DNA of 36,483 nucleotides from Anaerolineales bacterium (GCA_020061145.1 JAGUYX010000293.1:1-36483), one strand, 5' to 3'; shown: positions 8,407-16,799, counted from the stretch's first letter. Numbers and translations are program-made. The notes: generated from the sequence alone by a model not told the origin.

Positions 8407-9240
8407 ATGTTAAACCAGAGACCTGTATTTCTCAAACTGGGTGGTTCGTTGATCACCGACAAATCTCAGCCGCGCACCGTACGTAGAGAAATACTGGCGC
8501 GGCTCTCCCATGAAATTGCCGGAGTACGCGAAACCACGCCTGGCCTGAAGCTGGTTCTCGGCCATGGCTCAGGCTCCTTCGGTCATATGACTGCCAGTTT
8601 ATACCGTACCCGTGACGGCGTTGCGGGCGAGCGAGCATGGTCTGGTTTTACGGAAGTCTGGCAGGTTGCGCGGGAGTTGAACACGGTGGTCATGTCTGCG
8701 CTGTATCAGGCCGGGGTACCGGCAATCGCATTTCCTCCCTCGGCGGCAGCGATTGCCAATAACGGAAAAGTGTTCGCATGGGAAACCCGCCCGCTGCAAC
8801 TCGCACTGGACGCCGGGCTGTTGCCGGTGATCTATGGCGATGTCGTTTTTGACCGGGTACGCGGCGGCACGATTATCTCCACGGAGGAGTTGTTCGCCCA
8901 TCTGGCCAGCACCCTATCCCCGCAACGAATTTTGCTGGCAGGCAGCGAACCCGGGGTTTGGCTGGATTACCCCCTCTGTACACATCTGGCGGAGGTGATC
9001 ACTCCTGAAGACCTTCCGGAACTCTCCTCCAGCCTGAAAGGCTCGGCAAACACCGACGTTACCGGAGGGATGTTAGCCAAAGTGGAACTGGCGGTTAACC
9101 TGGTCCAGACTCTGCCCGAGCTGGAGGTGATCATTTTCTCCGGGTTGGAAGCAGGGCTGCTTGGGCGCGCCCTCAGCACGGACCCTCCCGGCACACATAT
9201 TCGCCGCCCATCGATTGACAGGTCATCTCACCTCGATTAG
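8407..9240 (+). CDS. ipk: Isopentenyl phosphate kinase
   Basis: A 277-residue member of the amino acid kinase superfamily. It opens with 'FLKLGGSLITDK', followed by 'LVLGHGSGSFGH', whose final His fits the substrate-binding histidine that separates isopentenyl phosphate kinases from other members. Later come 'VIYGDVVFD', 'LLAGSEPGVW' and the lysine-bearing segment 'TDVTGGMLAKV'. The enzyme phosphorylates isopentenyl phosphate to isopentenyl diphosphate with ATP. A FomA-like or carbamate kinase-like role is less likely given the adjacent mevalonate kinase. The start is ATG without a Shine-Dalgarno sequence. Its 3' end also carries the dgt promoter. This is the enzyme that marks the alternative (archaeal/Chloroflexota type) mevalonate route. 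Confidence 0.9.
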   Translation: MLNQRPVFLKLGGSLITDKSQPRTVRREILARLSHEIAGVRETTPGLKLVLGHGSGSFGHMTASLYRTRDGVAGERAWSGFTEVWQVARELNTVVMSALYQAGVPAIAFPPSAAAIANNGKVFAWETRPLQLALDAGLLPVIYGDVVFDRVRGGTIISTEELFAHLASTLSPQRILLAGSEPGVWLDYPLCTHLAEVITPEDLPELSSSLKGSANTDVTGGMLAKVELAVNLVQTLPELEVIIFSGLEAGLLGRALSTDPPGTHIRRPSIDRSSHLD

Positions 9241-9243
9241 GAT
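9215..9243 (+). promoter_or_regulatory. Promoter of the dNTPase gene, inside ipk
   Basis: TTGACA, then 17 bp, then TAGGAT. The perfect -35 lies within the last codons of ipk and the -10 begins in its stop codon. Only 10 nt separate the -10 from the dgt ATG, so the transcript should be nearly or fully leaderless; no Shine-Dalgarno sequence is present. Confidence 0.65.
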
Positions 9244-9253
9244 AATTCGGATC

Positions 9254-10405
9254 ATGTATTTCACCCGCCAACAACTTGAAGAATTCGAAGAACGCTCCCT
9301 GGCTCCCTATGGGATGCGCAGCCGGCTGTCTAAAGGCCGCGCCTTTCCGGACGAAGAACCCGATTATCGCACTGCCTTCCAGCGCGATCGGGACCGGATC
9401 CTGCACACCACCGCCTTCCGCCGGCTGGAATACAAAACGCAGGTATTTATCACCCATGAAGGAGACTACTACCGTACCCGTTTAACCCACACTCTAGAAG
9501 TTGCCCAGATCGGGCGAACGATTGCCCGCGCCCTGGGCGCCAATGAGGACCTGATAGAAGCCATCTGCCTGGCGCACGATATCGGACACCCGCCATTCGG
9601 GCATTCTGGCGAAGTGATTCTCAATCGCCTGATGAGAGATCACGGCGGTTTTGATCACAATAAACAGTCGCTGCGCATCGTCACCAAACTCGAAAACCGT
9701 TACCCTGATTTCCCCGGACTGAACCTGACCTGGGAAGTGCGCGAAGGGATTGTCAAACACGAAACGGAATATGACCTGGCGGATGCCTCGGATTACAACC
9801 CGGAATTACGCGGCCATCTGGAGGCGCAAATTGCCAACGCCGCCGATGAGCTGGCCTATACCGCCCACGACCTGGACGATGGTTTACGCTCGGCAATGAT
9901 TTCTCCTGAGATGCTAAGCGGCGTTTCGATGTGGGAGATCCTGCTGGAAAGTATCGGCTGGAAAGAAAAAAACCTGATCGATCTCGCCCGTTACCGGCTG
10001 GTCCGTCGCCTGATCGGGATATATGTCACCGACCTGATACAGGCGACCGAAAAGCGCCTGCGGGAAAGCGGCGTAAAAAGTGTTGATGAACTTCAACGCC
10101 TGGATTACAATGTTATCGGGTTGAGCGATGATCTGCAGCGCCGTAACCGGGAACTGAAAGATTTTCTATATGCCAACCTGTACCGGCATCACCGTGTGGT
10201 AAGGATGGCCGTAAAAGCAGAACGAATCATCCGGGACCTGTTCACTGCCTACACCACCGAACCAGCAATTCTACCGGCACAGATACAAAAAATAACCGTT
10301 GAGCGCAGTCTGGAAAGAACGGTCTGCGATTATATAGCCGGCATGACCGACCGGTTTGCAATCGAAGAACATCATAAAATATTTCAACCAGACACGCTTC
10401 CCTGA
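9254..10405 (+). CDS. dgt: dGTP triphosphohydrolase-like HD-domain dNTPase
   Basis: A 383-residue HD-domain phosphohydrolase of the deoxyguanosinetriphosphate triphosphohydrolase-like family, which cleaves dNTPs to deoxynucleosides and tripolyphosphate. The N-terminal motif 'DYRTAFQRDRDRILHTTAFRRLEYKTQVF' is diagnostic. The metal ligands appear as H in 'RLTHTLEVAQIGR', HD in 'LAHDIGHPPFGHSGE', and a later D in 'YTAHDLDDGLRS'. The ORF track starts 31 codons earlier inside ipk in another frame; the ATG at 9254 begins the conserved sequence and has its own promoter. It probably limits the dNTP pool, but substrate preference among dNTPs cannot be read from sequence. Confidence 0.93.
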   Translation: MYFTRQQLEEFEERSLAPYGMRSRLSKGRAFPDEEPDYRTAFQRDRDRILHTTAFRRLEYKTQVFITHEGDYYRTRLTHTLEVAQIGRTIARALGANEDLIEAICLAHDIGHPPFGHSGEVILNRLMRDHGGFDHNKQSLRIVTKLENRYPDFPGLNLTWEVREGIVKHETEYDLADASDYNPELRGHLEAQIANAADELAYTAHDLDDGLRSAMISPEMLSGVSMWEILLESIGWKEKNLIDLARYRLVRRLIGIYVTDLIQATEKRLRESGVKSVDELQRLDYNVIGLSDDLQRRNRELKDFLYANLYRHHRVVRMAVKAERIIRDLFTAYTTEPAILPAQIQKITVERSLERTVCDYIAGMTDRFAIEEHHKIFQPDTLP

Positions 10406-10438
10406 ATCACAGAACAAATTATAGATGGGATTCTAACC

Positions 10439-10909
10439 ATGAATGATCGTGTTCAATATTTAACCCCTGAAGGCTATGAGCGGCTTAAACTGGAGCTGGA
10501 AGAACTCAAAGGCGCGCGCCGGGATGAGATCGCCAGTCGCCTGCGTGAGGCAATTTCGATGGGCGACCTCTCGGAAAACGCGGATTATCATAAAGCCAAG
10601 GAAGACCAGGCTTTTCTCGAAGGTCGCATCAACGAGATTGAGTATGTCTTACAAAACGCAAAAATCATCGAAAACAAGGTCGGGAAACGCAGCATAGTGG
10701 AGGTTGGCGCCAGCGTTACCATCCAGGAAGGGGATTATGAACCGGAAACCTTTTATCTGGTAGGGGTCACCGAAGCAGACCCGCGCAACGGGCGTATATC
10801 CAACGAATCACCGATTGGCAAAGCGATCATCGGCAAAAAACCTGGCGACAAAGTAGTCGCCCAAACTCCTGCCGGGCCGATCCATATCACCATATTAAAT
10901 GTCGAGTGA
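10439..10909 (+). CDS. greA: Transcription elongation factor GreA
   Basis: A 156-residue GreA of normal length. The N-terminal coiled coil (about residues 1-75) carries the acidic tip 'MGDLSENADYHKAKE', which reaches through the RNA polymerase secondary channel to stimulate cleavage of backtracked RNA. The C-terminal FKBP-like domain includes 'ISNESPIGKAIIGKKPGDKV'. It starts at ATG, 33 nt after the dNTPase gene. There is no convincing Shine-Dalgarno sequence, but a TATAGA hexamer lies 13 nt upstream. A strong two-way terminator follows 46 nt after the stop. Confidence 0.97.
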   Translation: MNDRVQYLTPEGYERLKLELEELKGARRDEIASRLREAISMGDLSENADYHKAKEDQAFLEGRINEIEYVLQNAKIIENKVGKRSIVEVGASVTIQEGDYEPETFYLVGVTEADPRNGRISNESPIGKAIIGKKPGDKVVAQTPAGPIHITILNVE

Positions 10910-10955
10910 ACCTCGGGGCTGCGCCAGCCTGTTCCTGGCCAGTAATAATAAAAAT

Positions 10956-10979
10956 CTCCCCGGTTTTTCAACCGGGGAG
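10956..10979. terminator. Two-way terminator between greA and the 11001 gene
   Basis: A perfect 10-bp stem (CTCCCCGGTT / AACCGGGGAG) with a 4-nt loop, placed between convergent genes. On the plus strand it is followed by a modest T-rich run. On the minus strand it is followed by ATTTTTATTATTA, a better U-tract, so it may end both transcripts. Confidence 0.78.
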
Positions 10980-11000
10980 TGTCATTTTAACCTTGGATGA

Positions 11001-12041
11001 TCAGGCTTCCACAGGCCAGACGGCCAGTTCCAGGGTGATACGATCGAAGCTGCTTTGCTCAGGTAACGCATCGGCATCACCATAAGCCATATCCACCACC
11101 CTGGCGACCAGTTGCAGGGTTGCTGTGGTTAATGTGACCTGGGTGCCAGGTTCGGCTAGCACCGGTTCACCCTTGGCAGATAGGCGCTGCCGCAATTCTT
11201 CATCCATATAAGCATGCTCGCTCATCAGCACCTTGGTCACCGTCTGGATATCGTTCTTATCGAATAACCAGACTTCGAAAGCCGTCACCCTTTTCGGGTC
11301 GCCAACACCAATTTGTTCAGAAATCCCCACGCCGCATTCACCCAGGAATTCTCCGGATGGCGAATCGATGCTGAAGGAGTCGTCGAACATATCGTCGCCC
11401 AGCATATACGTGGTCATGAACTGGCCCAGGGGAGGCTCTTCTCCGGTAACAACCGGTTTGGGTCGTGATGCTGGTTGCACCGGAACATCCGGTATCGGAA
11501 CCCCCGGTGCGGCTACATATTCTTCCGCTTCTTCTTCCATCATCGGTTGTTCGTAAGCTGGCGCCATGGTCAGCGAGCGCTGCCGGAGATAGAACACGCC
11601 ACCCAGGGCTGCCCCGAGTAAAACCACCACCAGGCACATGATCGGCAATATGGTGCCCAATCCGCCATTTGCGGGTGCGACTTCTTCTTCGCCTGGTACA
11701 ACCGGCGCTCCCAGCACAACTACGGCTTCAAAAGCAGCGATCGACTGGGGATTCTGAGGCTCAGGAGAAAGTTTGATATCTGCCAGAGTCTCATCTGCAT
11801 ACGGATCCAGCTCTAACCAGCGCGCCTGCGCTTCGAGCGGATCCTGATGCTTCTCATAGGAATCAATCGCCATACGCAGCCAGTCTTCACGCAAATCCTG
11901 GCGCAGATCCCGGGCAGCGGCATCGGTCCATTCCACGGGATCGATCACCCAGCCATATATCACACCCAGGATTACCCCCAGGATCAAAGCAGCAACCCCG
12001 ACCACCACGGGTTTATTCGAATATTCACGCAAGGTTTCCAT
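11001..12041 (-). CDS. Uncharacterised two-helix membrane protein
   Basis: A 346-residue protein that I do not recognise. What can be seen: an N-terminal membrane helix at about residues 12-32; an outer loop of some 95 residues rich in acidic and helical sequence ('ARDLRQDLREDWLRMAIDS'); a second helix at about 128-152 ending in the positive stretch YLRQR; an acidic and Pro-rich linker (EEEAEEY, about 165-205); and a C-terminal globular domain of about 135 residues with beta-type sequence ('VTAFEVWLFDKNDIQTVTKV'). Both termini should be cytoplasmic. The start is ATG with GGAG 7 nt upstream, behind a good promoter (TTGCAT-17-TACAAT). It follows topA by 152 nt on the same strand. The linker-plus-domain layout suggests a membrane-tethered binding or sensor module, but no function is supported. 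Confidence 0.85.
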   Translation of the reverse strand: METLREYSNKPVVVGVAALILGVILGVIYGWVIDPVEWTDAAARDLRQDLREDWLRMAIDSYEKHQDPLEAQARWLELDPYADETLADIKLSPEPQNPQSIAAFEAVVVLGAPVVPGEEEVAPANGGLGTILPIMCLVVVLLGAALGGVFYLRQRSLTMAPAYEQPMMEEEAEEYVAAPGVPIPDVPVQPASRPKPVVTGEEPPLGQFMTTYMLGDDMFDDSFSIDSPSGEFLGECGVGISEQIGVGDPKRVTAFEVWLFDKNDIQTVTKVLMSEHAYMDEELRQRLSAKGEPVLAEPGTQVTLTTATLQLVARVVDMAYGDADALPEQSSFDRITLELAVWPVEA

Positions 12042-12120
12042 AGCTCACTCCGAGGATGGTTATTAAGCTAGTCTTTCGATTCGCCTGATGATGTGCATAT
12101 TTCAAACAAACGTTCAGTTG

Positions 12121-12152
12121 TTTCCCCGTAATTGTAGACGAGGATGGGGAAA
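12121..12152. promoter_or_regulatory. Inverted repeat TTTCCCC/GGGGAAA around a -10 element
   Basis: Seven-base arms 18 bp apart bracket the TACAAT -10 and most of the spacer of the promoter of the 11001 gene. This could be a repressor operator or a chance dyad. Confidence 0.35.
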
Positions 12153-12159
12153 TATGCAA
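12131..12159 (-). promoter_or_regulatory. Promoter of the two-helix membrane protein gene
   Basis: On the minus strand TTGCAT, 17 bp, TACAAT, about 90 nt before the ATG at 12041. This gives the gene its own promoter despite lying behind topA. Confidence 0.5.
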
Positions 12160-12193
12160 CCAGTCTGGATTCTGAGTGACTATGTTGCAAGAG

Positions 12194-14515
12194 CTATGCC
12201 ACTTCGCTGATTTCCTCGCCCACTTCTTCCAGAGTGAAAACCGACTCACATTTCAGGCATTGGGCGTGGTTTTTATTGGTGTAGACCAGCGTACCACCGC
12301 AATTTGGACAGGGGGTAGCCATGGGACGTTTCCAGGAAGTGAAATCACATTCCGGGTAATTACTGCATCCATAAAAGGTCCTGCCACGCCGGGTTTTGCG
12401 CTCGACGATCTCCCCACCATCCTGCGGGCACCTTACCCCGATTTTTTCCAGCCAGGGTTCGGTATAACGACATTCGGGGAAATTGCTGCAACTGATGAAT
12501 TTTCCAAAGCGTCCAAAGCGCACTACCAGCTCGTGACCGCAACGGGGACATTTACGCCCGATCGCCTCCGGTTCAGCTTTTACTTCCGGCATTTCAGCAC
12601 GAGCCCGATCCACTTCTTCGATGAACGGTTCGTAGAAATCCCGTACGATCTGTACCCACTCCTGTTGACCGGAAGCCACCAGATCCAGGTTTTCTTCCAT
12701 CGATGCGGTGAAGCCGATGTTGACGATCTCCGGAAAATGTTCGGTCAACAGATCGGTTACCGTAAATCCGGTCTCGGTAGGAATCAGGCGTTTGCTCTCC
12801 CTCACAACGTAACCCCGTTGCTGCAGGGTGGTCATAATCGGGGCATAGGTTGACGGTCTGCCAATCCCGTTTTCTTCGAGCGTCTTAATTAAGGTCGCTT
12901 CAGTGTAGCGTGGCGGGGGCTGGGTAAAATGCTGTTCGGGCAGCAATCGGTCCAGGTCCTGTGGCTGATTTTCGGCGATGCTATCCGGGATCGCCACATT
13001 ATCTTCTTCCGCAGGGGCATCTTCATCCCGGGCTTCCTCGTAAACCACCAGAAAACCCTGGAATTTGAGGATAGAACCGCTGGCGCGTAGCAGGTATTCT
13101 CTGGAGGCCGAAACTGCCTCGATATCCACGGAAAGGGTATTGTAAACCGCGGCTTCCATCTGTGAAGCGACAAAACGCTGCCAGATCAGTTTATAAAGGC
13201 GCAATTGTTCACGATTCAGGTGGTGGCGCAGCTTCTCCGGCGTGCGGAAAACCGAAGTTGGGCGAATGGCTTCATGGGCTTCCTGCGCCCCTTTGGCGCG
13301 CGTTTTATACACCGGAGGTTCCTCAGGGAGGTACTCTTTACCGTATTTACCCAACAGGTATTCGCGCGCTTCTTTTTGAGCCAGCAGTGAGATGTTGGTA
13401 GAGTCAGTTCGCATATAGGTGATCAAGCCGGTGCTGCCATCTTCGCCAATATCGATACCTTCATAGAGTTGCTGAGCGACAGACATGGTTTTTTTGGTGG
13501 TAAAACCCAGTTGCCGCGACGCGTCCTGTTGTAACGTGCTTGTGATGAATGGCGCGGCAGGCTTGCGGCGTCTTTCTCCCCGCCGGATTTTGCTGATCGA
13601 ATAGCGCGCCCGTTCCATATCTTCCAGCACCGGGGTTACCTGCTCTTCGGCGCTGAGCTGCGGGTCTTCCCCATCGATTTTCACCAGGCGCGCCAGGTAC
13701 TTATCGTCGACTGCCGTGACCGGGTGTAACTCTGCCTGAATTGTCCAGTATTCTTCGGGAATGAAGGATTCGATTTCCCGTTCGCGATCGACCACAATGC
13801 GTAAAGCGACCGATTGCACCCTGCCGGCGGATAACCGGCTGCGCACCTTTTGCCAGAGCAGTGGGCTGAGGTTATACCCCACGAGCCTGTCCAATACGCG
13901 CCGCGCCTGTTGCGCATTGACCAGATGCTGGTCGATGGCGCGTGGATGGGCAAATGCTGCTTCGATCGCCGGGCGGGTGATCTCGTGGAACACCACCCGG
14001 TGGGTGATCTCCGGGTCGATCTCGGCTGCCTCTGAAAGGTGCCAGGCGATCGCTTCGCCTTCCCGGTCAGGGTCGGTTGCCAGGTACACCGCTTCGGCCT
14101 TAGTGGCCAGTTGTTTGATATCCTTAACCAGCGAACGTTTTTCATTCGGCACGCGATACTTTGGCTCGAAATCTTGATCCACGTCCACGGAAAGCTGTGA
14201 ACGTAAAAGATCGCGCACGTGACCGACCGAGGCTTTGACTTTATAGTCTTTACCCAGGAAACGACTGACGGTGCGCGCCTTGGCAGGCGATTCCACGATC
14301 ACCAGCTTCCCGCTGCGTGAATTCCGTTGGGCTTTGCGCGGTTTTTCCGGCGGTTGCAAACCGTCGTGTTGTGGGGTTCGCCCCATGCGATATAACCCGG
14401 TACCACAGACCGGGCATTTGCCGCGTGTCGCCGGCGTACCTGTCTCAGTAAAAACGGGTTCAGGTTGTAACATCTCCCGTTTAGTTTTACATTTCACACA
14501 ATAAGCTTCAACCAA
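12194..14515 (-). CDS. topA: DNA topoisomerase I with N-terminal DUF5679-like zinc ribbon
   Basis: A 773-residue type IA topoisomerase. The first 45 residues form an extra CxxC...CxxC ribbon (C6, C9, C34, C37; 'YCVKCKTKREM') of the DUF5679 kind, joined by a basic linker to the TOPRIM domain ('LVIVESPAKA' at 71-80; Asp pair in 'ATDPDREGEA' near 148-150). The catalytic tyrosine is in 'LITYMRTDST' (about Y367). The C-terminus has three topoisomerase zinc ribbons; the middle one begins CPQDGG and lacks one of the four cysteines. The enzyme relaxes negative supercoils through a transient single-strand break. The start is TTG, supported by AAGGAG 7-8 nt upstream. It follows manC by 47 nt. Confidence 0.96.
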   Translation of the reverse strand: MVEAYCVKCKTKREMLQPEPVFTETGTPATRGKCPVCGTGLYRMGRTPQHDGLQPPEKPRKAQRNSRSGKLVIVESPAKARTVSRFLGKDYKVKASVGHVRDLLRSQLSVDVDQDFEPKYRVPNEKRSLVKDIKQLATKAEAVYLATDPDREGEAIAWHLSEAAEIDPEITHRVVFHEITRPAIEAAFAHPRAIDQHLVNAQQARRVLDRLVGYNLSPLLWQKVRSRLSAGRVQSVALRIVVDREREIESFIPEEYWTIQAELHPVTAVDDKYLARLVKIDGEDPQLSAEEQVTPVLEDMERARYSISKIRRGERRRKPAAPFITSTLQQDASRQLGFTTKKTMSVAQQLYEGIDIGEDGSTGLITYMRTDSTNISLLAQKEAREYLLGKYGKEYLPEEPPVYKTRAKGAQEAHEAIRPTSVFRTPEKLRHHLNREQLRLYKLIWQRFVASQMEAAVYNTLSVDIEAVSASREYLLRASGSILKFQGFLVVYEEARDEDAPAEEDNVAIPDSIAENQPQDLDRLLPEQHFTQPPPRYTEATLIKTLEENGIGRPSTYAPIMTTLQQRGYVVRESKRLIPTETGFTVTDLLTEHFPEIVNIGFTASMEENLDLVASGQQEWVQIVRDFYEPFIEEVDRARAEMPEVKAEPEAIGRKCPRCGHELVVRFGRFGKFISCSNFPECRYTEPWLEKIGVRCPQDGGEIVERKTRRGRTFYGCSNYPECDFTSWKRPMATPCPNCGGTLVYTNKNHAQCLKCESVFTLEEVGEEISEVA

Positions 14516-14562
14516 AATAACTCTCCTTAACCAAACCGGCGCTTACAAATCCGGGTATATAT

Positions 14563-15651
14563 TCAAGCCAGACGACTTCCCTGCTTGCGCAATAATTGCA
14601 CGACTTCACGCACCTGCTGGGAGTGTTCCTTGCGACAGACCAATAAAGCATCCCCGGCATCAACAATCACCAGGTCTTCTACGCCTAATGTGACGATTAA
14701 TCGCCCATCATTATTACCATAAACCAGCGAATTCTGGCTATCCAGACCCAAAAACTCGGCCTGGTGAATGATATTTCCATGCTCATCCGCCGGGAGCACT
14801 TCGAATAAGGATTCCCAGCTACCCACATCGCTCCAACCCAGATCGCTGACCGGGATCACGGCTACGTTTTCTGCGCCTTCCATGACCCCATAATCGATGG
14901 AGATCCGTTCCAGACCTTCCCAGACTTTCCTGATCGTCTCCGCGCGTTCATCCGTGTTCCATTTCCGGGAAATCATCTGCAGCCCGGTATAGAGATGTGG
15001 CATCTGGCGCGCCATCTCGACAATAATTTGATCCACTTTCCAGACAAACATGCCCGAATTCCAGGCGTAAGAATCGCTGGCGAATAATTCCTTCGCCCGC
15101 TGCTCATCCGGTTTTTCTAGAAACCCCCGGGCGTTGTGTACACGGATTCCCTGGTAGGCGCCAATTTCATTGCCGGTATGGATATAACCATATCCCGTTG
15201 AAGGGAAATTAGGCTTTATTCCCAGGGTTACCAAAAACCCTTCCCCGGCGACCTGGAAGGCAGCTCGCAGCAACTGGTGGAATCGCTCGATGTTGGCGAT
15301 GTAATGATCGGCGGTGAGCACGGCCATGACTGCATTGGGATCCCTTTTTTGCAGGGCAACTGCTGCCAGCCCAACGACGGAAGCGGTATTCTTCGGGGAT
15401 GGCTCCAGGATAAAATTTTGTTCCGGAATCTCCGGCGCCTGCTTGCGCAACTGGCGCGCCTGCTCCTCCACAGTGACCACAAAAATTCGTTCAGGGGGAA
15501 ACATGCCTTCCAGGCGATCAACAGATATTTGGAACAAGGTGCGCTCCCCAAACAATCGCACCATCTGTTTAGGCCGCTCCTGGCGTGAAACCGGCCACAG
15601 GCGTGTACCCCCGCCGCCCGCCATGATTACCGCAAAATAAGATTCATACAT
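14563..15651 (-). CDS. manC: Mannose-1-phosphate guanylyltransferase
   Basis: A 362-residue nucleotidyltransferase that makes GDP-mannose from mannose 1-phosphate and GTP. The N-terminal signature 'VIMAGGGGTRLWPVSRQERPKQ' contains the pyrophosphorylase GxGxRLxP...PK motif. 'VLTADHYI', 'GYGYIHTG' and 'FLEKPDEQRA' mark the sugar-nucleotide site, and 'WNSGMFVWK' and 'SIDYGVMEGAENVAVIP' are typical of ManC. It is the short single-function form without a fused phosphomannose isomerase cupin domain. It starts at ATG with AGGTG 5 nt upstream and follows dprA by 35 nt, so it is probably transcribed from the dprA promoter. The product is a donor for mannosylated envelope glycans. Confidence 0.94.
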   Translation of the reverse strand: MYESYFAVIMAGGGGTRLWPVSRQERPKQMVRLFGERTLFQISVDRLEGMFPPERIFVVTVEEQARQLRKQAPEIPEQNFILEPSPKNTASVVGLAAVALQKRDPNAVMAVLTADHYIANIERFHQLLRAAFQVAGEGFLVTLGIKPNFPSTGYGYIHTGNEIGAYQGIRVHNARGFLEKPDEQRAKELFASDSYAWNSGMFVWKVDQIIVEMARQMPHLYTGLQMISRKWNTDERAETIRKVWEGLERISIDYGVMEGAENVAVIPVSDLGWSDVGSWESLFEVLPADEHGNIIHQAEFLGLDSQNSLVYGNNDGRLIVTLGVEDLVIVDAGDALLVCRKEHSQQVREVVQLLRKQGSRLA

Positions 15652-15686
15652 GCATCACCTGCTCTCCATACCTTCTGGCTATCCTC

Positions 15687-16799
15687 TCAGGTACGGTATT
15701 CTTCAGGAATCTCCCGTACGCCGACATAATTCATGCCGCCCACCTGGCGCACCAATCCTTTCAGCTCCATCAATGTCAGGGTTGCAGTCACTTCTTCCAC
15801 CGGCAGACCGGTGCGGTTGATAATCTCATCCACGTGCACTGGTTCGGAGCTTAACAACTCGAGTAACCGTTTTTCACCGGCTTCAGCGGGAAAAACCTGC
15901 CTGGCTGCCTGTTGCGCCGGCGCCTGATCGAGTTTCAGCGCCTGCAGCAACTCGCCAGGCGATAATAATGGCGTAGCGCCATCACGAATCAGGTTGTTTG
16001 GGCCGGCGCTATGTGGAGCATTGATATTGCCCGGAACGGCGAAAACTTCGCGTCCCTGCTCAGCGGCGAATTGGGCGGTAATCAGAGCGCCGCTTTTTCT
16101 GCCTGCCTCCACCACAATCACCGCCAACGAAAGACCGGAAATCAGTCGGTTGCGGGGAGGGAAATTGCTGGCTTCGGGTGGAGTGCCCGGCGGGTAATCA
16201 CTGATCACCGCACCCTGCGCGGCGATTTGTTCTGCCATTTTTCGGTGCTCCGGCGGGTATATGCGGTCCACACCGCTGCCCAAAACTGCCAGCGTTCTCC
16301 CGCCGGCGTTTAATGCCGCCTGGTGGGCGGCGGCGTCCACACCACGCGCCAGACCGCTGACGACGGTAACCCCATTGGCTGCCAGGGCGGTAACCACATC
16401 TTCGGTGACCATACGTCCATAGGGGGTCATCCGCCGGGTGCCTACCAGCGCCACACACCATTCATCCTGGGGCAGGTAAGCGCCACGCAGGTAAAGGACG
16501 GGTGGGGGCTGGTTAATTTCCTTCAGCCGGCGCGGGTAATGCTCATCTTCCCAGGTAAGCACCTGAATATCATGCTTAAGGATATTCTCCCAGATTAAAT
16601 CCAACGATATCTGACCACGCACCTGGATAAAATTGTCGATTGTTTTTTGCCCCAGGCCGGTGGCCTGCCAGGCATCAGCCGGAGCGTTCCAGGCTGCTTC
16701 TGCACTGCCAAAATAATCGAGCAGTGTCTGGAAACGCACCGCACCGATCCCTTTGACATAAGAAAATCCGACCCAATAACGTTTTGTCGCGTCGTTCAA
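15687..16799 (-). CDS. dprA: DNA-processing protein DprA
   Basis: A 370-residue DprA/Smf, a single-stranded DNA-binding protein that loads RecA during natural transformation. An N-terminal helix-hairpin-helix-like region ('GIGAVRFQTLLDYFGSAEAAW') precedes the Rossmann-type core: 'VALVGTRRMTPYGRMV', 'VSGLARGVDAAAHQAAL', 'LGSGVDRIYPPEH', 'FPPRNRLISGLS', 'SGALITAQFAAEQGREVFAVPG' and 'GPNNLIRDGA'. A C-terminal winged-helix domain covers about the last 65 residues. The ORF track runs 71 codons further upstream into rimM. The likely start is the TTG at 16799, with GAGGAA 5 nt before it and a strong promoter 48 nt upstream of that. Confidence 0.94.
   Translation of the reverse strand: MNDATKRYWVGFSYVKGIGAVRFQTLLDYFGSAEAAWNAPADAWQATGLGQKTIDNFIQVRGQISLDLIWENILKHDIQVLTWEDEHYPRRLKEINQPPPVLYLRGAYLPQDEWCVALVGTRRMTPYGRMVTEDVVTALAANGVTVVSGLARGVDAAAHQAALNAGGRTLAVLGSGVDRIYPPEHRKMAEQIAAQGAVISDYPPGTPPEASNFPPRNRLISGLSLAVIVVEAGRKSGALITAQFAAEQGREVFAVPGNINAPHSAGPNNLIRDGATPLLSPGELLQALKLDQAPAQQAARQVFPAEAGEKRLLELLSSEPVHVDEIINRTGLPVEEVTATLTLMELKGLVRQVGGMNYVGVREIPEEYRT

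Noticed and set aside
12176-12853. 225-residue plus ORF antisense to topA
   Set aside because: Shadow of topA; no domain, and topA is complete on the other strand.
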